Below are positions 45,951 through 55,797 of a stretch of DNA of 64,000 nucleotides, piece after piece. The notes under the pieces are model-generated. The model had not been told where the DNA came from. It ran no database searches and saw only the letters and a program-made list of their open reading frames with translations. Position 1 is the first letter of the stretch; the number at the start of each line of letters is the position of its first letter. A program made the translations under genes and the position numbers. Source of the DNA: Parasphingorhabdus sp. SCSIO 66989 (lineage in GTDB: Bacteria; Pseudomonadota; Alphaproteobacteria; Sphingomonadales; Sphingomonadaceae); contig NZ_CP136594.1 of assembly GCF_032852305.1 (NCBI RefSeq), positions 2,455,501 to 2,519,500 on the forward strand, written 5' to 3'.

Positions 45951-46930
45951 CCATGCTTGACGTTGATGCCCTACGCGAAGAAGCGGCCATTGAACCGGAT
46001 CCCGTCCACACCGGCGAGGTGAAGAAAGAAACCCAGATTATCGCCATTTACGGCAAGGGCGGATCGGGCAAGAGCTTTGCCCTATCAAACCTCAGCTATA
46101 TGATGGCGCAACAGGGCAAGCGGGTATTGCTCATCGGTTGCGACCCGAAATCGGACACCACCTCGCTGCTGTTCGGCGGCAAAAGCTGCCCGACGATCAT
46201 CGAAACCTCTTCGGCCAAGAAACTGGCGGGTGAGGAAGTGACCATTGAGGATGTCTGCTTCCAGCGCGACGGCGTCTTCGCCATGGAGCTGGGCGGCCCC
46301 GAAGTTGGTCGCGGCTGCGGCGGACGCGGCATCATCCACGGCTTTGAGCTGATGGAGAAACTGGGCTTCCATGACTGGGGCTTTGACTATGTTCTGCTCG
46401 ACTTCCTTGGTGATGTGGTCTGCGGCGGTTTCGGCCTGCCGATTGCGCGCGATATGTGCCAAAAGGTGATTGTTGTCGGCTCGAACGACCTGCAGTCGCT
46501 CTATGTCGCCAATAATGTCTGCAAGGCGGTTGAGTATTTCCGCAAGATGGGCGGCAATGTTGGCGTTGCTGGCATGATCATCAACAAGGATGACGGCACC
46601 GGCGAAGCGCATAATTTTGCCAAGGCGGTCGACATTCCGGTGCTGACCGCGATCCCGGCTGATGAGGATATCCGCCGCAAATCGGCCAATTATCAGATTA
46701 TCGGCAAGCCCGGCGGGCAATGGAGCGGCCTGTTTGAAGAACTCGCCACCAATGTCGCCGAAGCGCCGCCGCAACATCCGGTGCCGCTGACCCAGGAAGG
46801 CTTGCTCGACCTCTTCACGCCTGAAGAAGTAGGCGGCGAGATTGAACTCGTCCCTGCAACCCAGGCGGATATGCGCGGTGGCGTATATGAAGAAAAAGCC
46901 TCCCTCGAAGTGATTTACGACGAGGTATGA
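45947..46930 (+). CDS. bchX: Chlorophyllide reductase iron protein BchX
   Basis: A 327-residue NifH-like ATPase that donates electrons to BchYZ for reduction of ring B of chlorophyllide a. The P-loop IAIYGKGGSGKSFALSNLSY lies near residue 33, with GGPEVGRGCGGRGIIHGFEL and LDFLGDVVCGGFGLPIARDM carrying the Fe4S4-ligand cysteines. A second ATG two codons later is possible. Coupled to bchC by overlap. Confidence 0.97.
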   Translation: MTMLDVDALREEAAIEPDPVHTGEVKKETQIIAIYGKGGSGKSFALSNLSYMMAQQGKRVLLIGCDPKSDTTSLLFGGKSCPTIIETSSAKKLAGEEVTIEDVCFQRDGVFAMELGGPEVGRGCGGRGIIHGFELMEKLGFHDWGFDYVLLDFLGDVVCGGFGLPIARDMCQKVIVVGSNDLQSLYVANNVCKAVEYFRKMGGNVGVAGMIINKDDGTGEAHNFAKAVDIPVLTAIPADEDIRRKSANYQIIGKPGGQWSGLFEELATNVAEAPPQHPVPLTQEGLLDLFTPEEVGGEIELVPATQADMRGGVYEEKASLEVIYDEV

Positions 46931-46933
46931 GCC

Positions 46934-48484
46934 GTGACTGATCTACAATCCCCCCCAACAGATCGCTCTCCCGACCGGCTTGACGTTGCTCAGCCTGACG
47001 CTCCCCCTGTGCCTGAAGGCGGCGGTTGCCACGCCGGTGCCGACACCATGCGCGAGGCCGCCAAAAAGGCGGGCAAGAGCGAAATTCTCGACCAATATGA
47101 GAAGGACTATCCGGTAGGTCCGCATGACCAGCCTCAGAGCATGTGCCCGGCCTTTGGTTCGCTACGTGTCGGCTTGCGTATGCGCCGCACCGCGACGATC
47201 CTCTCCGGCTCGGCCTGCTGTGTCTATGGCCTGACCTTCACCTCGCATTTTTACGGTGCGCGGCGGACAGTCGGCTATGTCCCGTTCAGTTCAGAGACGT
47301 TGGTCACCGGCAAGCTGTTCGAGGACATCAAGGAAGCCGTTGAGCAGATGGCTGATCCCGAACTCTATGACACCATCGTCATCACCAATCTCTGCGTCCC
47401 CACCGCCAGCGGCGTACCGCTCAGGCTGTTGCCGGACCAGATTAACGGTGTGCGGATCATCGGTATCGACGTGCCGGGCTTTGGTGTCCCGACCCATGCC
47501 GAGGCCAAGGATGTTCTGGCAGGCGCGATGCTGAAATTCGCCCGCGAGGAAGCCGAACAAGGCCCTGTCGCCGCGCCGAAAGAGCGCTCCGACAAGCCCA
47601 CGGTGACCTTGCTCGGCGAGATGTTCCCGGCTGATCCGGTGGGCATTGGCCATATGCTGGCCCCGCTGGGACTGGCGGCTGGTGCAGTTGTGCCAACCCG
47701 CGAATGGCGCGAATTGTACAGCGCGCTGGATGGCTCGGTTATCGCCGCAATCCACCCCTTCTACACCGCCAGCATTCGCGAATTTGAGGCGGCTGGTCGT
47801 CCGATTGTCGGCTCCGCTCCGGTGGGCCGCGATGGCACCGCTGCCTGGCTCAAGGCGATTGGCGAGACCTATGGTTGCAGCGCCGATCAGATTGCGGCGG
47901 CGCAAAATGCGATGCTCCCAGCGATTGATGGCGCGCTTTCGGCGATGCCGATCAAGGGCCGTATCACCGTCGCCGGTTATGAGGGCTCTGAGCTTCTGGT
48001 TGCCCGCCTGCTGATCGAAAGCGGTGCGGAAGTGCCCTATGTCGGCTCTGCCTGTCCCAAAACCAAATGGTCTGACCCGGATCGCGAATGGCTTGAGGCG
48101 CATGGCTGCAAGGTTAATTTCCGCGCCAGCCTGGAGCAGGACAATGCTGCGGTCGATGAATATGAGCCTGATCTGGCCATCGGCACCACGCCGGTTGTGC
48201 AGCATGCCAAATCCAAAGGCACGCCGGGTCTCTATTTCACCAATCTGATCTCGGCCCGTCCGCTGATGGGACCGGCAGGCGCTGGCAGTCTGGCGCAGGT
48301 GATCAATGGCGCTTTGGGTAACAAGGCACGCTTCGACAAGATGACCGAATTCTTTGAAGGCGTCGGCGAAGGCCATGCTGCCGGTATCTGGGAGGACGTC
48401 CCCACTGACCGGCCCAAGTTCAAGAAAAAATATGCGGCGCAAAATGCAGCAGCCGCCAAGGCAGCGGAGGCGATTGGAACATGA
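46934..48484 (+). CDS. bchY: Chlorophyllide reductase subunit BchY
   Basis: A 516-residue catalytic subunit of the nitrogenase-like chlorophyllide reductase. N-terminal cysteines are in [20 protein letters not shown] and [20 protein letters not shown], typical BchY cluster ligands. Start is GTG at 46,934, 3 bp after bchX. It overlaps bchZ by ATGA. Confidence 0.97.
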   Translation: MTDLQSPPTDRSPDRLDVAQPDAPPVPEGGGCHAGADTMREAAKKAGKSEILDQYEKDYPVGPHDQPQSMCPAFGSLRVGLRMRRTATILSGSACCVYGLTFTSHFYGARRTVGYVPFSSETLVTGKLFEDIKEAVEQMADPELYDTIVITNLCVPTASGVPLRLLPDQINGVRIIGIDVPGFGVPTHAEAKDVLAGAMLKFAREEAEQGPVAAPKERSDKPTVTLLGEMFPADPVGIGHMLAPLGLAAGAVVPTREWRELYSALDGSVIAAIHPFYTASIREFEAAGRPIVGSAPVGRDGTAAWLKAIGETYGCSADQIAAAQNAMLPAIDGALSAMPIKGRITVAGYEGSELLVARLLIESGAEVPYVGSACPKTKWSDPDREWLEAHGCKVNFRASLEQDNAAVDEYEPDLAIGTTPVVQHAKSKGTPGLYFTNLISARPLMGPAGAGSLAQVINGALGNKARFDKMTEFFEGVGEGHAAGIWEDVPTDRPKFKKKYAAQNAAAAKAAEAIGT

Positions 48485-49926
48485 CACTGATACTCGATCA
48501 TGACCGCGCCGGTGGCTATTGGGGCTCGGTTTACGCGTTCACCGCGATCAAGGGCCTACAGGTAATCATTGATGGCCCGGTGGGGTGTGAAAACCTGCCG
48601 GTAACATCGGTATTGCACTATACTGACGGCCTGCCGCCACATGAGCTGCCGATTGTTGTCACTGGCCTTGCCGAGGAAGAACTCGGCAAGACCGGCACCG
48701 AAGGTGCCATGAAACGCGCCTGGAAGTCGCTCGACCCTGACCTGCCCGCTGTGGTGGTCACTGGCTCAATCGCCGAGATGATCGGCGGCGGCGTGACGCC
48801 CGAAGGCACCAATATCAAGCGCTTCCTGCCGCGCACCATTGATGAGGATCAGTGGCAGTCCGAGGACCGTGCGCTTTCCTGGCTGTGGACCGAGTTTGGC
48901 CCCAAAAAAATGCCCAAGCCCAAGGTGTTGAAGGAAGGTGACAAGCCCAAGGTCAATATCATTGGGCCGAGCTATGGCATGTTCAACATGCCGTCTGATC
49001 TGGCTGAAATCCGCAGGCTGATCGAAGGCATTGGCGCCGAGGTCAACATGGTGTTCCCGCTCGGCACCCATCTGGCGGACATCCGCCAGCTCGCCAATGC
49101 CTCGGTCAATGTGTGCATGTATCGCGAATTTGGCCGTAACCTCTGCGAACTGCTCGAACGGCCCTATTTGCAGGCGCCGATTGGCCTGGATTCCACCACC
49201 AAATTCCTGCGCCAGCTGGGCGAGATGACCGGCCTCGATCCCGAGCCTTTCATCGAGAAGGAAAAGCACACCACCATCAAGCCGCTATGGGATTTGTGGC
49301 GCTCGGTGACACAGGATTTCTTCGGCACTGCCAATTTTGGCATCGTCGCCAATGAAACCTATGCCCGCGGCATCAGCAACTTCCTGGAGAATGACATGGG
49401 GATGCCCTGCTCCTTCTCCTATGGCCGCACAGCGGGCGTGAAGCCCGATAATGAGGCGGTGCGCGAGGATATTCACGAGAAGGCGCCGATCATGGTGTTC
49501 GGTAGCTATAATGAGCGCATGTATATGGCCGAGGCCGGCGGGCGCGGGATATTCATCCCGGCTTCCTTCCCCGGTGCTGCCATCCGCCGCCATACCGGCA
49601 CCCCCTATATGGGCTATGCCGGCGCGACCTATCTGGTTCAGGAAGTGTGCAACGCACTGTTCGATGCGCTGTTCCACATCCTGCCGCTTTCCACCCAGAT
49701 GGACAAGGGCGAGGCCACCCCGGCCCGGCTCGAGGCGCCACTGGAATGGGACACAGATGCCAAGGAAAAACTCGACGCCATTGTCGAGAAACAGCCGGTT
49801 CTGGTGCGCATTTCCGCCGCCAAGAATCTGCGCGATGCCGCCGAGCGACAGGCCCGGCGCGCAGGGGAAGAGCGTGTTTCTGCTGATCGTCTTGCATCGG
49901 CATTACTTGAAGGGGCGAACGCATGA
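48481..49926 (+). CDS. bchZ: Chlorophyllide reductase subunit BchZ
   Basis: A 481-residue second catalytic subunit; with BchX and BchY it makes 3-vinyl-bacteriochlorophyllide. [20 protein letters not shown] at the N-terminus and [20 protein letters not shown]-like ligand region near residue 30 are diagnostic, as is [20 protein letters not shown] near residue 380. The ligand region in this protein reads [19 protein letters not shown]. It is followed by the puf genes after a 142-bp leader. Confidence 0.96.
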   Translation: MTLILDHDRAGGYWGSVYAFTAIKGLQVIIDGPVGCENLPVTSVLHYTDGLPPHELPIVVTGLAEEELGKTGTEGAMKRAWKSLDPDLPAVVVTGSIAEMIGGGVTPEGTNIKRFLPRTIDEDQWQSEDRALSWLWTEFGPKKMPKPKVLKEGDKPKVNIIGPSYGMFNMPSDLAEIRRLIEGIGAEVNMVFPLGTHLADIRQLANASVNVCMYREFGRNLCELLERPYLQAPIGLDSTTKFLRQLGEMTGLDPEPFIEKEKHTTIKPLWDLWRSVTQDFFGTANFGIVANETYARGISNFLENDMGMPCSFSYGRTAGVKPDNEAVREDIHEKAPIMVFGSYNERMYMAEAGGRGIFIPASFPGAAIRRHTGTPYMGYAGATYLVQEVCNALFDALFHILPLSTQMDKGEATPARLEAPLEWDTDAKEKLDAIVEKQPVLVRISAAKNLRDAAERQARRAGEERVSADRLASALLEGANA

Positions 49927-50068
49927 TCTCTCATGATCCGCTCCACATATTCGCGAGAGGCTAACCGCCTTTTCGCGTCCGAAACCTTGTCGGCAATGGG
50001 TGCCGTCAGGGAACACCCGTGGGAGGCGCCTTGGCGGCTTTCCGGGAGCTAGAATGGAGAAGGACTAT
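49927..50068 (+). promoter_or_regulatory. puf leader region
   Basis: A 142-bp gap between bchZ and pufB with no pufQ-like frame. It can form a GGGTG/CACCC hairpin near 49,998-50,020 and a GGAGGCGCC-containing stem. GGAGAAGG precedes pufB. I find no TGT-N12-ACA site here, so a puf promoter, if any, may lie within bchZ or be read through from bchC. Confidence 0.5.
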
Positions 50069-50293
50069 ATGAGTACTGAAGAACGATTAGGCCCGGAGGC
50101 CTATCTAACCCCCGACGAGGCTAAGGAGCTGCACAAGCTCTTTGTCGCAAGCATGGGCTTCTTCGTCACCGTAGCAGTCATTGCGCACATATTGGTGTGG
50201 ATGTGGAAACCATGGTTCCCTGACACACCCGGCTACGCGATGCTGAATGACGGTGTCCAGGTTGCGCAAGCAGCCTTGACCATGCTGGCATAA
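50069..50293 (+). CDS. pufB: Light-harvesting 1 beta polypeptide
   Basis: A 74-residue inner antenna protein with one membrane helix. The bacteriochlorophyll-ligating histidine lies in FFVTVAVIAHILVWMWKPWF, and TPDEAKELHKLF is the conserved N-terminal segment. ATG 50069 with GGAGAAGG upstream is preferred; ATG 50054 would add five residues. The C-terminal extension of about 25 residues after the WKPW motif is longer than in Rhodobacter LH1 beta. Confidence 0.95.
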   Translation: MSTEERLGPEAYLTPDEAKELHKLFVASMGFFVTVAVIAHILVWMWKPWFPDTPGYAMLNDGVQVAQAALTMLA

Positions 50294-50305
50294 GGAGAAG
50301 AGACT

Positions 50306-50488
50306 ATGTGGAGAATGTGGATGACATTCGATCCGCGAAGAGTGTTTGTCGCTCTTGCGGTTTTTCTGTTCACGCTAGCAGTTCTTATTCACTTCATTCT
50401 GTTGAGCACCGATCGCTACAACTGGCTTGAAAAACCTTCAGCCACAACTGCTTCGGTAACGCTCGAACAGTCTGAGCAGCTAACCTGA
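50306..50488 (+). CDS. pufA: Light-harvesting 1 alpha polypeptide
   Basis: A 60-residue antenna protein with one helix; [20 protein letters not shown] is the classic LH1 alpha N-terminus, and the ligand histidine lies in [18 protein letters not shown]. It forms the LH1 ring with PufB around the reaction centre. It starts 12 bp after pufB. Confidence 0.96.
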   Translation: MWRMWMTFDPRRVFVALAVFLFTLAVLIHFILLSTDRYNWLEKPSATTASVTLEQSEQLT

Positions 50489-50492
50489 ACCC

Positions 50493-50548
50493 AAGCTCCC
50501 AAGGAGGTCGCGACGGGCGACTGTCGCGCCTCCCATTGGGTGGTTCAG
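50493..50548 (+). terminator. Intercistronic hairpin between pufA and pufL
   Basis: GGAGGTCGCGAC and GTCGCGCCTCC form a near-perfect stem (one bulge), extended by outer CCCA/TGGG pairing. Such a hairpin after pufBA protects the antenna mRNA segment and limits read-through in Rhodobacter, setting more LH1 than reaction centre. The same role here is inference. Confidence 0.75.
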
Positions 50549-50605
50549 CAAAGGCGTGCGCACTGTGAATTGGGTGCGACAAGATAATGTCTGAAGGATA
50601 GAGCG

Positions 50606-51433
50606 ATGGCGCTTTTAAGCTATGAGAGGAAATATCGTGTCCGCGGTGGCACGTTGATCGGCGGGGATCTCTTCGATTTCTGGATCGGCCCGTTTTATGT
50701 TGGGTTTTTTGGCGTCACCACGGCGATTTTCGCCTCGCTTGGGACAGCGTTGATCTTTTATGGCGCATCACAGGGGCCGACATGGAACCCCTGGCTGATT
50801 TCGATTAACCCGCCCGATGTCAGCTATGGCCTGGCACTGGCACCGATGATGGATGGCGGCCTCTGGCAGATCATCACCATATGCGCGGTCGGGGCGTTCT
50901 GCTCCTGGGCGCTCAGAGAAGTGGAGATATGCCGAAAACTGGGGATTGGCTATCATGTGCCGATTGCCTTCAGCTTCGCAATTTTCGCCTATGTCACACT
51001 GGTCGTATTCCGCCCGCTGGCGATGGGCGCATGGGGATATGGCTTCCCCTATGGCATTTTCAGCCATCTCGACTGGGTATCCAACACCGGATACCAATAT
51101 GTGAATTTCCACTATAATCCGGCCCATATGATCGCCATTACGTTCTTCTTCACGACGAACCTGGCGCTGGCGCTGCATGGCGCACTGATCCTCTCGGCGG
51201 TCAACCCGGCCAAGGGCGAAACCGTCAAGACGCCGGAATATGAGGATACCTTCTTCCGTGATTTTATCGGCTATTCGGTTGGTACCATCGGTATCCATCG
51301 TCTCGGCCTGTTCCTGGCGCTGAATGCCGGTTTCTGGAGCGCGGTCTGCATCTTCATCTCAGGACCGATCTGGGCCGAAGGCTGGCCCGAATGGTGGGAC
51401 TGGTGGAAGAGCATTCCGGTCTGGGCTGAGTAA
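50606..51433 (+). CDS. pufL: Photosynthetic reaction centre L subunit
   Basis: A 275-residue five-helix membrane protein binding special-pair and accessory bacteriochlorophyll, bacteriopheophytin, quinone QA/QB and Fe. [20 protein letters not shown] and [16 protein letters not shown] are characteristic. His ligands occur in [20 protein letters not shown] and in [13 protein letters not shown]. Length is normal. Confidence 0.98.
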   Translation: MALLSYERKYRVRGGTLIGGDLFDFWIGPFYVGFFGVTTAIFASLGTALIFYGASQGPTWNPWLISINPPDVSYGLALAPMMDGGLWQIITICAVGAFCSWALREVEICRKLGIGYHVPIAFSFAIFAYVTLVVFRPLAMGAWGYGFPYGIFSHLDWVSNTGYQYVNFHYNPAHMIAITFFFTTNLALALHGALILSAVNPAKGETVKTPEYEDTFFRDFIGYSVGTIGIHRLGLFLALNAGFWSAVCIFISGPIWAEGWPEWWDWWKSIPVWAE

Positions 51434-51447
51434 GGGGAGACACGCAC

Positions 51448-52377
51448 ATGGCACGCTATCAGAATATCTTTACGCAGGTGCAGTTGGAGCATAGCCCCGA
51501 AATGGGCATGCCGCACAAGCCCGGAACCAGTGAACCGCGCTATGAAGTCACCGGCGCCAGCTATTGGATGGGCAAATTCGGCCAGGCACAGATTGGCCCG
51601 CTCTATCTCGGCTGGCTCGGTATTGCTTCGCTGGTAACCGGCTTCCTGTCGCTGCTGATCATCGGCATGAACTTCGCCGCTTCGGTCAATTGGAGCCCGG
51701 TGGCCTTTATGCGCGAGTTTTTCTGGCTGACGCTGGATCCGCCCTCCTCCGAATGGGGTTTCTCGCCCTTTGTGCCGCTGAATGAAGGTGGCTGGTTCAT
51801 CATGGCCGGCTTCTTCCTCACCGCATCGGTTCTGCTCTGGTGGGCACGCACCTATATGCGGGCACGGGCGCTGGGCATGGGCACCCATGTCGCATGGGCG
51901 TTCCTCTCGGCGATCTGGCTGTTCCTGGTGCTGGGCTTTATCCGCCCGATGATGATGGGCAGCTGGGCCGAAGCGGTGCCCTATGGCATCTTCTCGCATC
52001 TTGAATGGACCAACAACTTCTCGCTGCAATATGGCAATCTGTTCTACAATCCGTTCCACGCACTATCGATCGTGTTCCTCTATGGCTCGGCGCTGCTGTT
52101 CGCCATGCACGGCGCGACGATCCTGGCGGTAGGCCGCTATGGCGGTGAACGCGAGCTGGAGCAGATCACCGATCGCGGCACGGCGACCGAACGCGCCGGC
52201 CTCTTCTGGCGCTGGACCATGGGCTTTAACGCCACCATGGAATCGATCCACCGCTGGGCATGGTGGTTCGCAGTGCTGACGACGCTGACCGGCGGCATCG
52301 GCATCCTGCTCACCGGCACGGTTGTCGACAATTGGTATCTCTGGGCCATCGAACACAAATACGCCCCGGAGTACTAA
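51448..52377 (+). CDS. pufM: Photosynthetic reaction centre M subunit
   Basis: A 309-residue partner of Puf[21 protein letters not shown] at the N-terminus and [38 protein letters not shown] near residue 215 carry the special-pair and Fe ligands. The C-terminus ends KYAPEY. No pufC (tetrahaem cytochrome) follows; the operon ends in two hairpins. Confidence 0.98.
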   Translation: MARYQNIFTQVQLEHSPEMGMPHKPGTSEPRYEVTGASYWMGKFGQAQIGPLYLGWLGIASLVTGFLSLLIIGMNFAASVNWSPVAFMREFFWLTLDPPSSEWGFSPFVPLNEGGWFIMAGFFLTASVLLWWARTYMRARALGMGTHVAWAFLSAIWLFLVLGFIRPMMMGSWAEAVPYGIFSHLEWTNNFSLQYGNLFYNPFHALSIVFLYGSALLFAMHGATILAVGRYGGERELEQITDRGTATERAGLFWRWTMGFNATMESIHRWAWWFAVLTTLTGGIGILLTGTVVDNWYLWAIEHKYAPEY

Positions 52378-52398
52378 GACGCATACGGATCCATTTTT

Positions 52399-52461
52399 CC
52401 CCTGGGGTGGTAACGCCCACCCTCAGGCACCCACTAGCCCGGCCCCCGCGCCGGGCTTTTT
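52399..52461 (+). terminator. Double hairpin ending the puf operon
   Basis: A first stem (CCTGGGGTGG..CCACCCTCAGG, about 52,400-52,427) is followed by an intrinsic terminator: AGCCCGGC at 52,436-52,443, a six-base loop, GCCGGGCT at 52,450-52,457, then a T-run. It is likely both an mRNA 3' stabiliser and terminator. Confidence 0.88.
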
Positions 52462-52487
52462 GTTTGTGATTTCCGATAGGCTTTTTC

Positions 52488-52637
52488 TCGTCGGCCCCGC
52501 GAAAGCGGGGCCAGGGCTTTTTGATTCACGCGGAGGCGCGAAGACGCGGAGAGTCTTTATCACCTCTCCGCGTCTTCGCGCCTCCGCGTGATATCTTCTT
52601 AATGAAAAGCCTTATCCCCGCCTTCGCGGGGATGACT
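52488..52637. repeat. Nested palindromic repeat with perfect 27-bp inner arms
   Basis: Inner arms at 52,527-52,553 and 52,564-52,590 are exact reverse complements over 27 bp (CACGCGGAGGCGCGAAGACG at the outer end) around a 10-base loop. Outer GC-rich palindromes flank them (TCGGCCCCGCGAAAGCGGGG at the left, ATCCCCGCCTTCGCGGGGAT at the right). Same modular plan as 27,684-27,839. Confidence 0.85.
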
Positions 52638-52646
52638 GGAAGGTCA

Positions 52647-52706
52647 ACCACCCTGCCGACTATGCCGCCGCATATCGTAGAGATGGATCAGGAAAGACAG
52701 CGCCGA
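52647..52706. repeat. Left copy of imperfect 60-bp direct repeat
   Basis: About 85% identical by eye to 55,801-55,860, with the block GCCGCCGCATATCGTAGAGA shared exactly. The right copy is the 3' end of orf90. On the minus strand this left copy still spells an orf90-like end (HLYDMRR..RQG, then a stop). It marks the left boundary of the inserted gene block. Confidence 0.85.
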
Positions 52707-52815
52707 CTTTCGCGATGTGGCCATGTCCCCATCCTTGATCCAAAGCTGTAAAGACCAGGCCACCCCAGAGGACAATCGCGATGATCACAACGGCACCGAA
52801 TTGTGCATATCTCAT
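52660..52815 (-). CDS. 51-residue membrane ORF ending in the repeat
   Basis: Begins ATG 52,815, 2 bp after the stop of the DUF1772 gene, so it may be translated by coupling. It has one helix (QFGAVVIIAIVLWGGLVFTA). The last dozen residues (FPDPSLRYAAA) come from the direct repeat in a different frame from orf90, so the gene was probably cut and refused when the block inserted. Function unknown. Confidence 0.45.
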   Translation of the reverse strand: MRYAQFGAVVIIAIVLWGGLVFTALDQGWGHGHIAKVGAVFPDPSLRYAAA

Positions 52816-52817
52816 GA

Positions 52818-53321
52818 TTACACCTGCCCGCTGCTGACAAGTGTTAGGGCAGCGATGATGTAAAGCCCTGCAGTCAGAACGCTGCCCAGTGAACGATAGT
52901 GATTAAACCGCGTCCACTGCACACCATACTCTTTCCAGTATGCGCGGGCCAACTCGCTTCTATGGTCGAGACCTTCGAGCCTGTTGTTCATTGGTATATT
53001 GCCAAAGATCGTCATAAGAAAGACACTTGGGAGATAGACTAGGGGTGCAAGGATCAGCGTTACGAGAGCCGCTCCTTCAAATACTGCAATGCTGTAGACC
53101 GTGAACAGAAGCGAGAAGAGCGCTATAGACAAGATGCCAGCGACGAACTGGGTCCTGATCACATCTCGGTTAATATGCTGCATCGCCTCAATTGCGCCAG
53201 CGGTCTCTGTCTTGAGTAGGGCTGACATGATGAATTCTGAGAATGCAGAAAATACGCCTCCGATAATCGCGCTCCAAAGCGCCAGAAAGAGACAAAAGTA
53301 GAGGGGCCATTCATAGGTCAT
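52818..53321 (-). CDS. DUF1772-family membrane protein
   Basis: A 167-residue protein with four helices (YFCLFLALWSAIIGGVFSAF, ILSIALFSLLFTVYSIAVF). It keeps the DUF1772/anthrone-oxygenase-like pattern NNRLEGL..W..FNHYRS near residue 115-145. ATG 53,321 was chosen because it starts MTYEWPLYF at the first helix. Function uncertain. Part of the inserted block downstream of the DUF4345 gene. Confidence 0.8.
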   Translation of the reverse strand: MTYEWPLYFCLFLALWSAIIGGVFSAFSEFIMSALLKTETAGAIEAMQHINRDVIRTQFVAGILSIALFSLLFTVYSIAVFEGAALVTLILAPLVYLPSVFLMTIFGNIPMNNRLEGLDHRSELARAYWKEYGVQWTRFNHYRSLGSVLTAGLYIIAALTLVSSGQV

Positions 53322-53379
53322 GGGATGGGTTCCTAAAATGTGAATTTTGAAAATATGCGCTTTATGCGCAGCGGGTTCG

Positions 53380-53808
53380 CTAGCCTTCAGGTTCAAAATG
53401 CCCGTGAACCGAAGCCGCTGTTGAAAGTGGCGCAGCAAAGTTGAGCACCGCCAACATGGCCGCAACTCCAAGCTCGAAATATGCAACTATCATCAGTGAA
53501 TCGGAGGGCATTCCGTGCAGATACATGCTGACAAAGCGGCTCACGCCGTAACTTCCATAGACAATGGCACCCAAGACGAGGCCGAGCCTTGAAAATTGCA
53601 GATTGATCGCGCCGAGCAACATGAACGCGCCAGTGATGATCAACATGCCGCTCGGCGCGGTCACTTCAGACATAAGGCCTGCGTCTTGCTCAACAATGAC
53701 CTCGCTGGTGGCAAGGAACAGTCTCGGTGCTGCCATGATCGAGCTGCCGATAACGGCGAGGATCACGCCCGACACTCCCAATGCGCTGCGTGTGATGATG
53801 TACCTCAT
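53380..53808 (-). CDS. DUF4345-like small membrane protein
   Basis: A 142-residue protein with four hydrophobic segments (ALGVSGVILAVIGSSIMAAP, SGMLIITGAFMLLGAI, LGLVLGAIVYGSYGVSRFVS). The GYGxSR-type motif fits the DUF4345 family of unknown function. ATG 53,808 overlaps the stop of the NAD(P)-binding gene (ATGA), so the two are coupled. Confidence 0.8.
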   Translation of the reverse strand: MRYIITRSALGVSGVILAVIGSSIMAAPRLFLATSEVIVEQDAGLMSEVTAPSGMLIITGAFMLLGAINLQFSRLGLVLGAIVYGSYGVSRFVSMYLHGMPSDSLMIVAYFELGVAAMLAVLNFAAPLSTAASVHGHFEPEG

Positions 53809-54650
53809 GCTGCAATCCTCCACGCACCGGTCGCGGCGACATCCCTGGCATAATCGGCAAAGTCTTTTGGCGCTCTTCCCAGGGCACGCTGAACCCCGTC
53901 CGTTAGGTGCGCATTGCGTCCGTCGAGGACAGTCGAAAACAGATAATCGAGCATCCACACGACATCCTTGGGCGCGCCGGATTGGGTCAGCCCCTCGATA
54001 AATGCCTCATGGGGCACATCGATAAAAGCAATCTCTCGGCCAGTTGCTCTGGAAAGATCTGAAGCAATATCAGCCATGGTCATCAAGCGGGGGCCGGTGA
54101 CCTCGTAAATTTCTCCATTGTGCCGATCTTCCGTCAACGCCGCGACGGCGATATCCGTTATGTCATCGATATCGACAAAGGGCTCTGGTGTTTGGCCTGC
54201 TGGCAAAGTGATCGCGCCGCTGAGGACCATGTCAATAAACGCCCCTTCGGAGAAGTTCTGGTTGAACCAGCTGGCGCGCACAATGGTCCATTCAAGACCG
54301 CTATCCTGGACAATCTGCTCGCAGGCTTGTGCTTCTTTCTCACCGCGACCTGATAGCAGAACGAGGCGCTGAACACCGTTGAGTTTGGCGCGCCAGACCA
54401 GGGCGGTGATTGCATCGGTTGCTCCGGGCATCGCCAGATCGGGGGAGTAGGTTATGTAGATGCTGCTCACACCTTCCAAAGCAGTATCCCAGCCCGATTC
54501 CTGATCCCAGTCAAAGCCGGGAACCGATGATCGCGACCCGATGCGGACGGTTTGCCCTTTCTCGGTCAGCCGATCGGCAACCCTCTTGCCGGTTTTCCCG
54601 GTTCCACCGATCACCAGGGTAATCTTGTTATCGTCATTCTTGTTGGCCAT
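53805..54650 (-). CDS. NmrA-like NAD(P)-binding protein
   Basis: A 281-residue Rossmann-fold protein of the atypical short-chain dehydrogenase group. It has ITLVIGGTGKTGKRVADRL at the N-terminus and VQRLVLLSGRGEKEAQACEQ and WTIVRASWFNQNFSEGAF downstream. Similar proteins act as quinone oxidoreductases or redox sensors. ATG 54,650 (MANKNDDNK) was chosen over one nine codons upstream. Second gene of the inserted block. Confidence 0.85.
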   Translation of the reverse strand: MANKNDDNKITLVIGGTGKTGKRVADRLTEKGQTVRIGSRSSVPGFDWDQESGWDTALEGVSSIYITYSPDLAMPGATDAITALVWRAKLNGVQRLVLLSGRGEKEAQACEQIVQDSGLEWTIVRASWFNQNFSEGAFIDMVLSGAITLPAGQTPEPFVDIDDITDIAVAALTEDRHNGEIYEVTGPRLMTMADIASDLSRATGREIAFIDVPHEAFIEGLTQSGAPKDVVWMLDYLFSTVLDGRNAHLTDGVQRALGRAPKDFADYARDVAATGAWRIAA

Positions 54651-54745
54651 TTGCTTGTTCCTGTTTGTTGGAGACAAGCATGGGATAGATCACGGGCTGC
54701 AGCTTCTCTTGTCCTGGGATGCCAAGCTTTGTGCAGATGACGTCA

Positions 54746-55756
54746 TCAGCGTGATGTTGCGTTTAACCGGTAAGATCGAGGCGTTTGGCCGGCCCAGCGC
54801 TTGAACGCACGGGTAAAGCCGCTTTGCTCAGCAAAGCCTGTTAGGAAAGCAACCTCGACAAGAGGATATTGCGATGTTCGCAGTAAACGTTCGGACAGCT
54901 CACGCCGAGCTTCGTCCACCAATGCCTGAAATACGGCCCCTTCATCGTTCAGTTTACGCTGAAGCGTTCGGGCACTCATCCCCAGCGCCTTTGCGACATC
55001 CGAAAGCTTGGGAACGCCGCCGCTCAAATTCTTTCCGATTTCCGATTTGACCTGGATCGACAGTGGCAATTCTGTCTTGGTCTCCGCTAGCATCTCCTCA
55101 ACACGTCCATCGAAAAAGCGGGATATCGCATCATCGCCTACGGCATTAGGCAGCGCTAATTCAGCATTAGAGACGACAATCGCATTGATGCCGGCGCGAT
55201 CTTCGAGTTCACAACCTATAAAGTCCTCGAGAAAAGTCTTATCGCCGACAAACTCATGCCCGCAAAAAGCGCGTATGGGCTTGAACTTTCGGCCGGATGC
55301 TTCGCGGCAAATGGCAATAAAGGATGCGAAAGTTGCCTCGTTTGAAAGTTTGGCCCCCATAGGCGCTTCGTCAGTCAGACGCAGGAAACGGATCTCGGTG
55401 GTTTCCTTGCCTCGATTTAGCTCAAGCGCCCTCACACCAGAAACAACGCTAATATAACGCTGCGCGCGATCCCAGCCATCCATCAAAGTGGGCGAGCTTT
55501 TCCATGCTAGACCCACAGCACCCAAATCTTCGCAGCGCATCGATGCGCCAAGCTTTATATGAGCTCGCGGCAATCCATCCTCAGCCTGCGCTATCGTTTC
55601 GAGAAGCCTGACATAGTCTTCTTCTGCCACCATGGTCGTTAGGTCAGAGGGTGCATTGATATCGAGCTTGCAAATCGCAAACAATTGGGCCCGGTCCAAA
55701 TGCTCTGGAGCCTGTTCAATCGCCTTGCGCGAATAAATGGAAGAAGACTGGACCAT
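54746..55756 (-). CDS. AraC-family regulator with arabinose-binding-like sensor
   Basis: A 336-residue regulator. The first 200 residues form the OruR/ArgR-type ligand domain (MRCEDLGAVGLAWKSSPTLM). The C-terminus has two helix-turn-helices: LSDVAKALGMSARTLQRKLN and YPLVEVAFLTGFAEQSGFTR, ending FKRWAGQTPRSYR. It lies 95 bp upstream of the NmrA-like gene on the same strand and probably controls it. Part of the inserted block; the ligand is unknown. Confidence 0.88.
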   Translation of the reverse strand: MVQSSSIYSRKAIEQAPEHLDRAQLFAICKLDINAPSDLTTMVAEEDYVRLLETIAQAEDGLPRAHIKLGASMRCEDLGAVGLAWKSSPTLMDGWDRAQRYISVVSGVRALELNRGKETTEIRFLRLTDEAPMGAKLSNEATFASFIAICREASGRKFKPIRAFCGHEFVGDKTFLEDFIGCELEDRAGINAIVVSNAELALPNAVGDDAISRFFDGRVEEMLAETKTELPLSIQVKSEIGKNLSGGVPKLSDVAKALGMSARTLQRKLNDEGAVFQALVDEARRELSERLLRTSQYPLVEVAFLTGFAEQSGFTRAFKRWAGQTPRSYRLNATSR

Positions 55757-55797
55757 TATTTGGGTTTATCCTTATGTCGCCCCTCGCGGAAGAGCGA

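Noticed and set aside
49927-50068. pufQ gene in the puf leader
   Set aside because: The 142-bp gap has no frame of suitable length or hydrophobicity before pufB.
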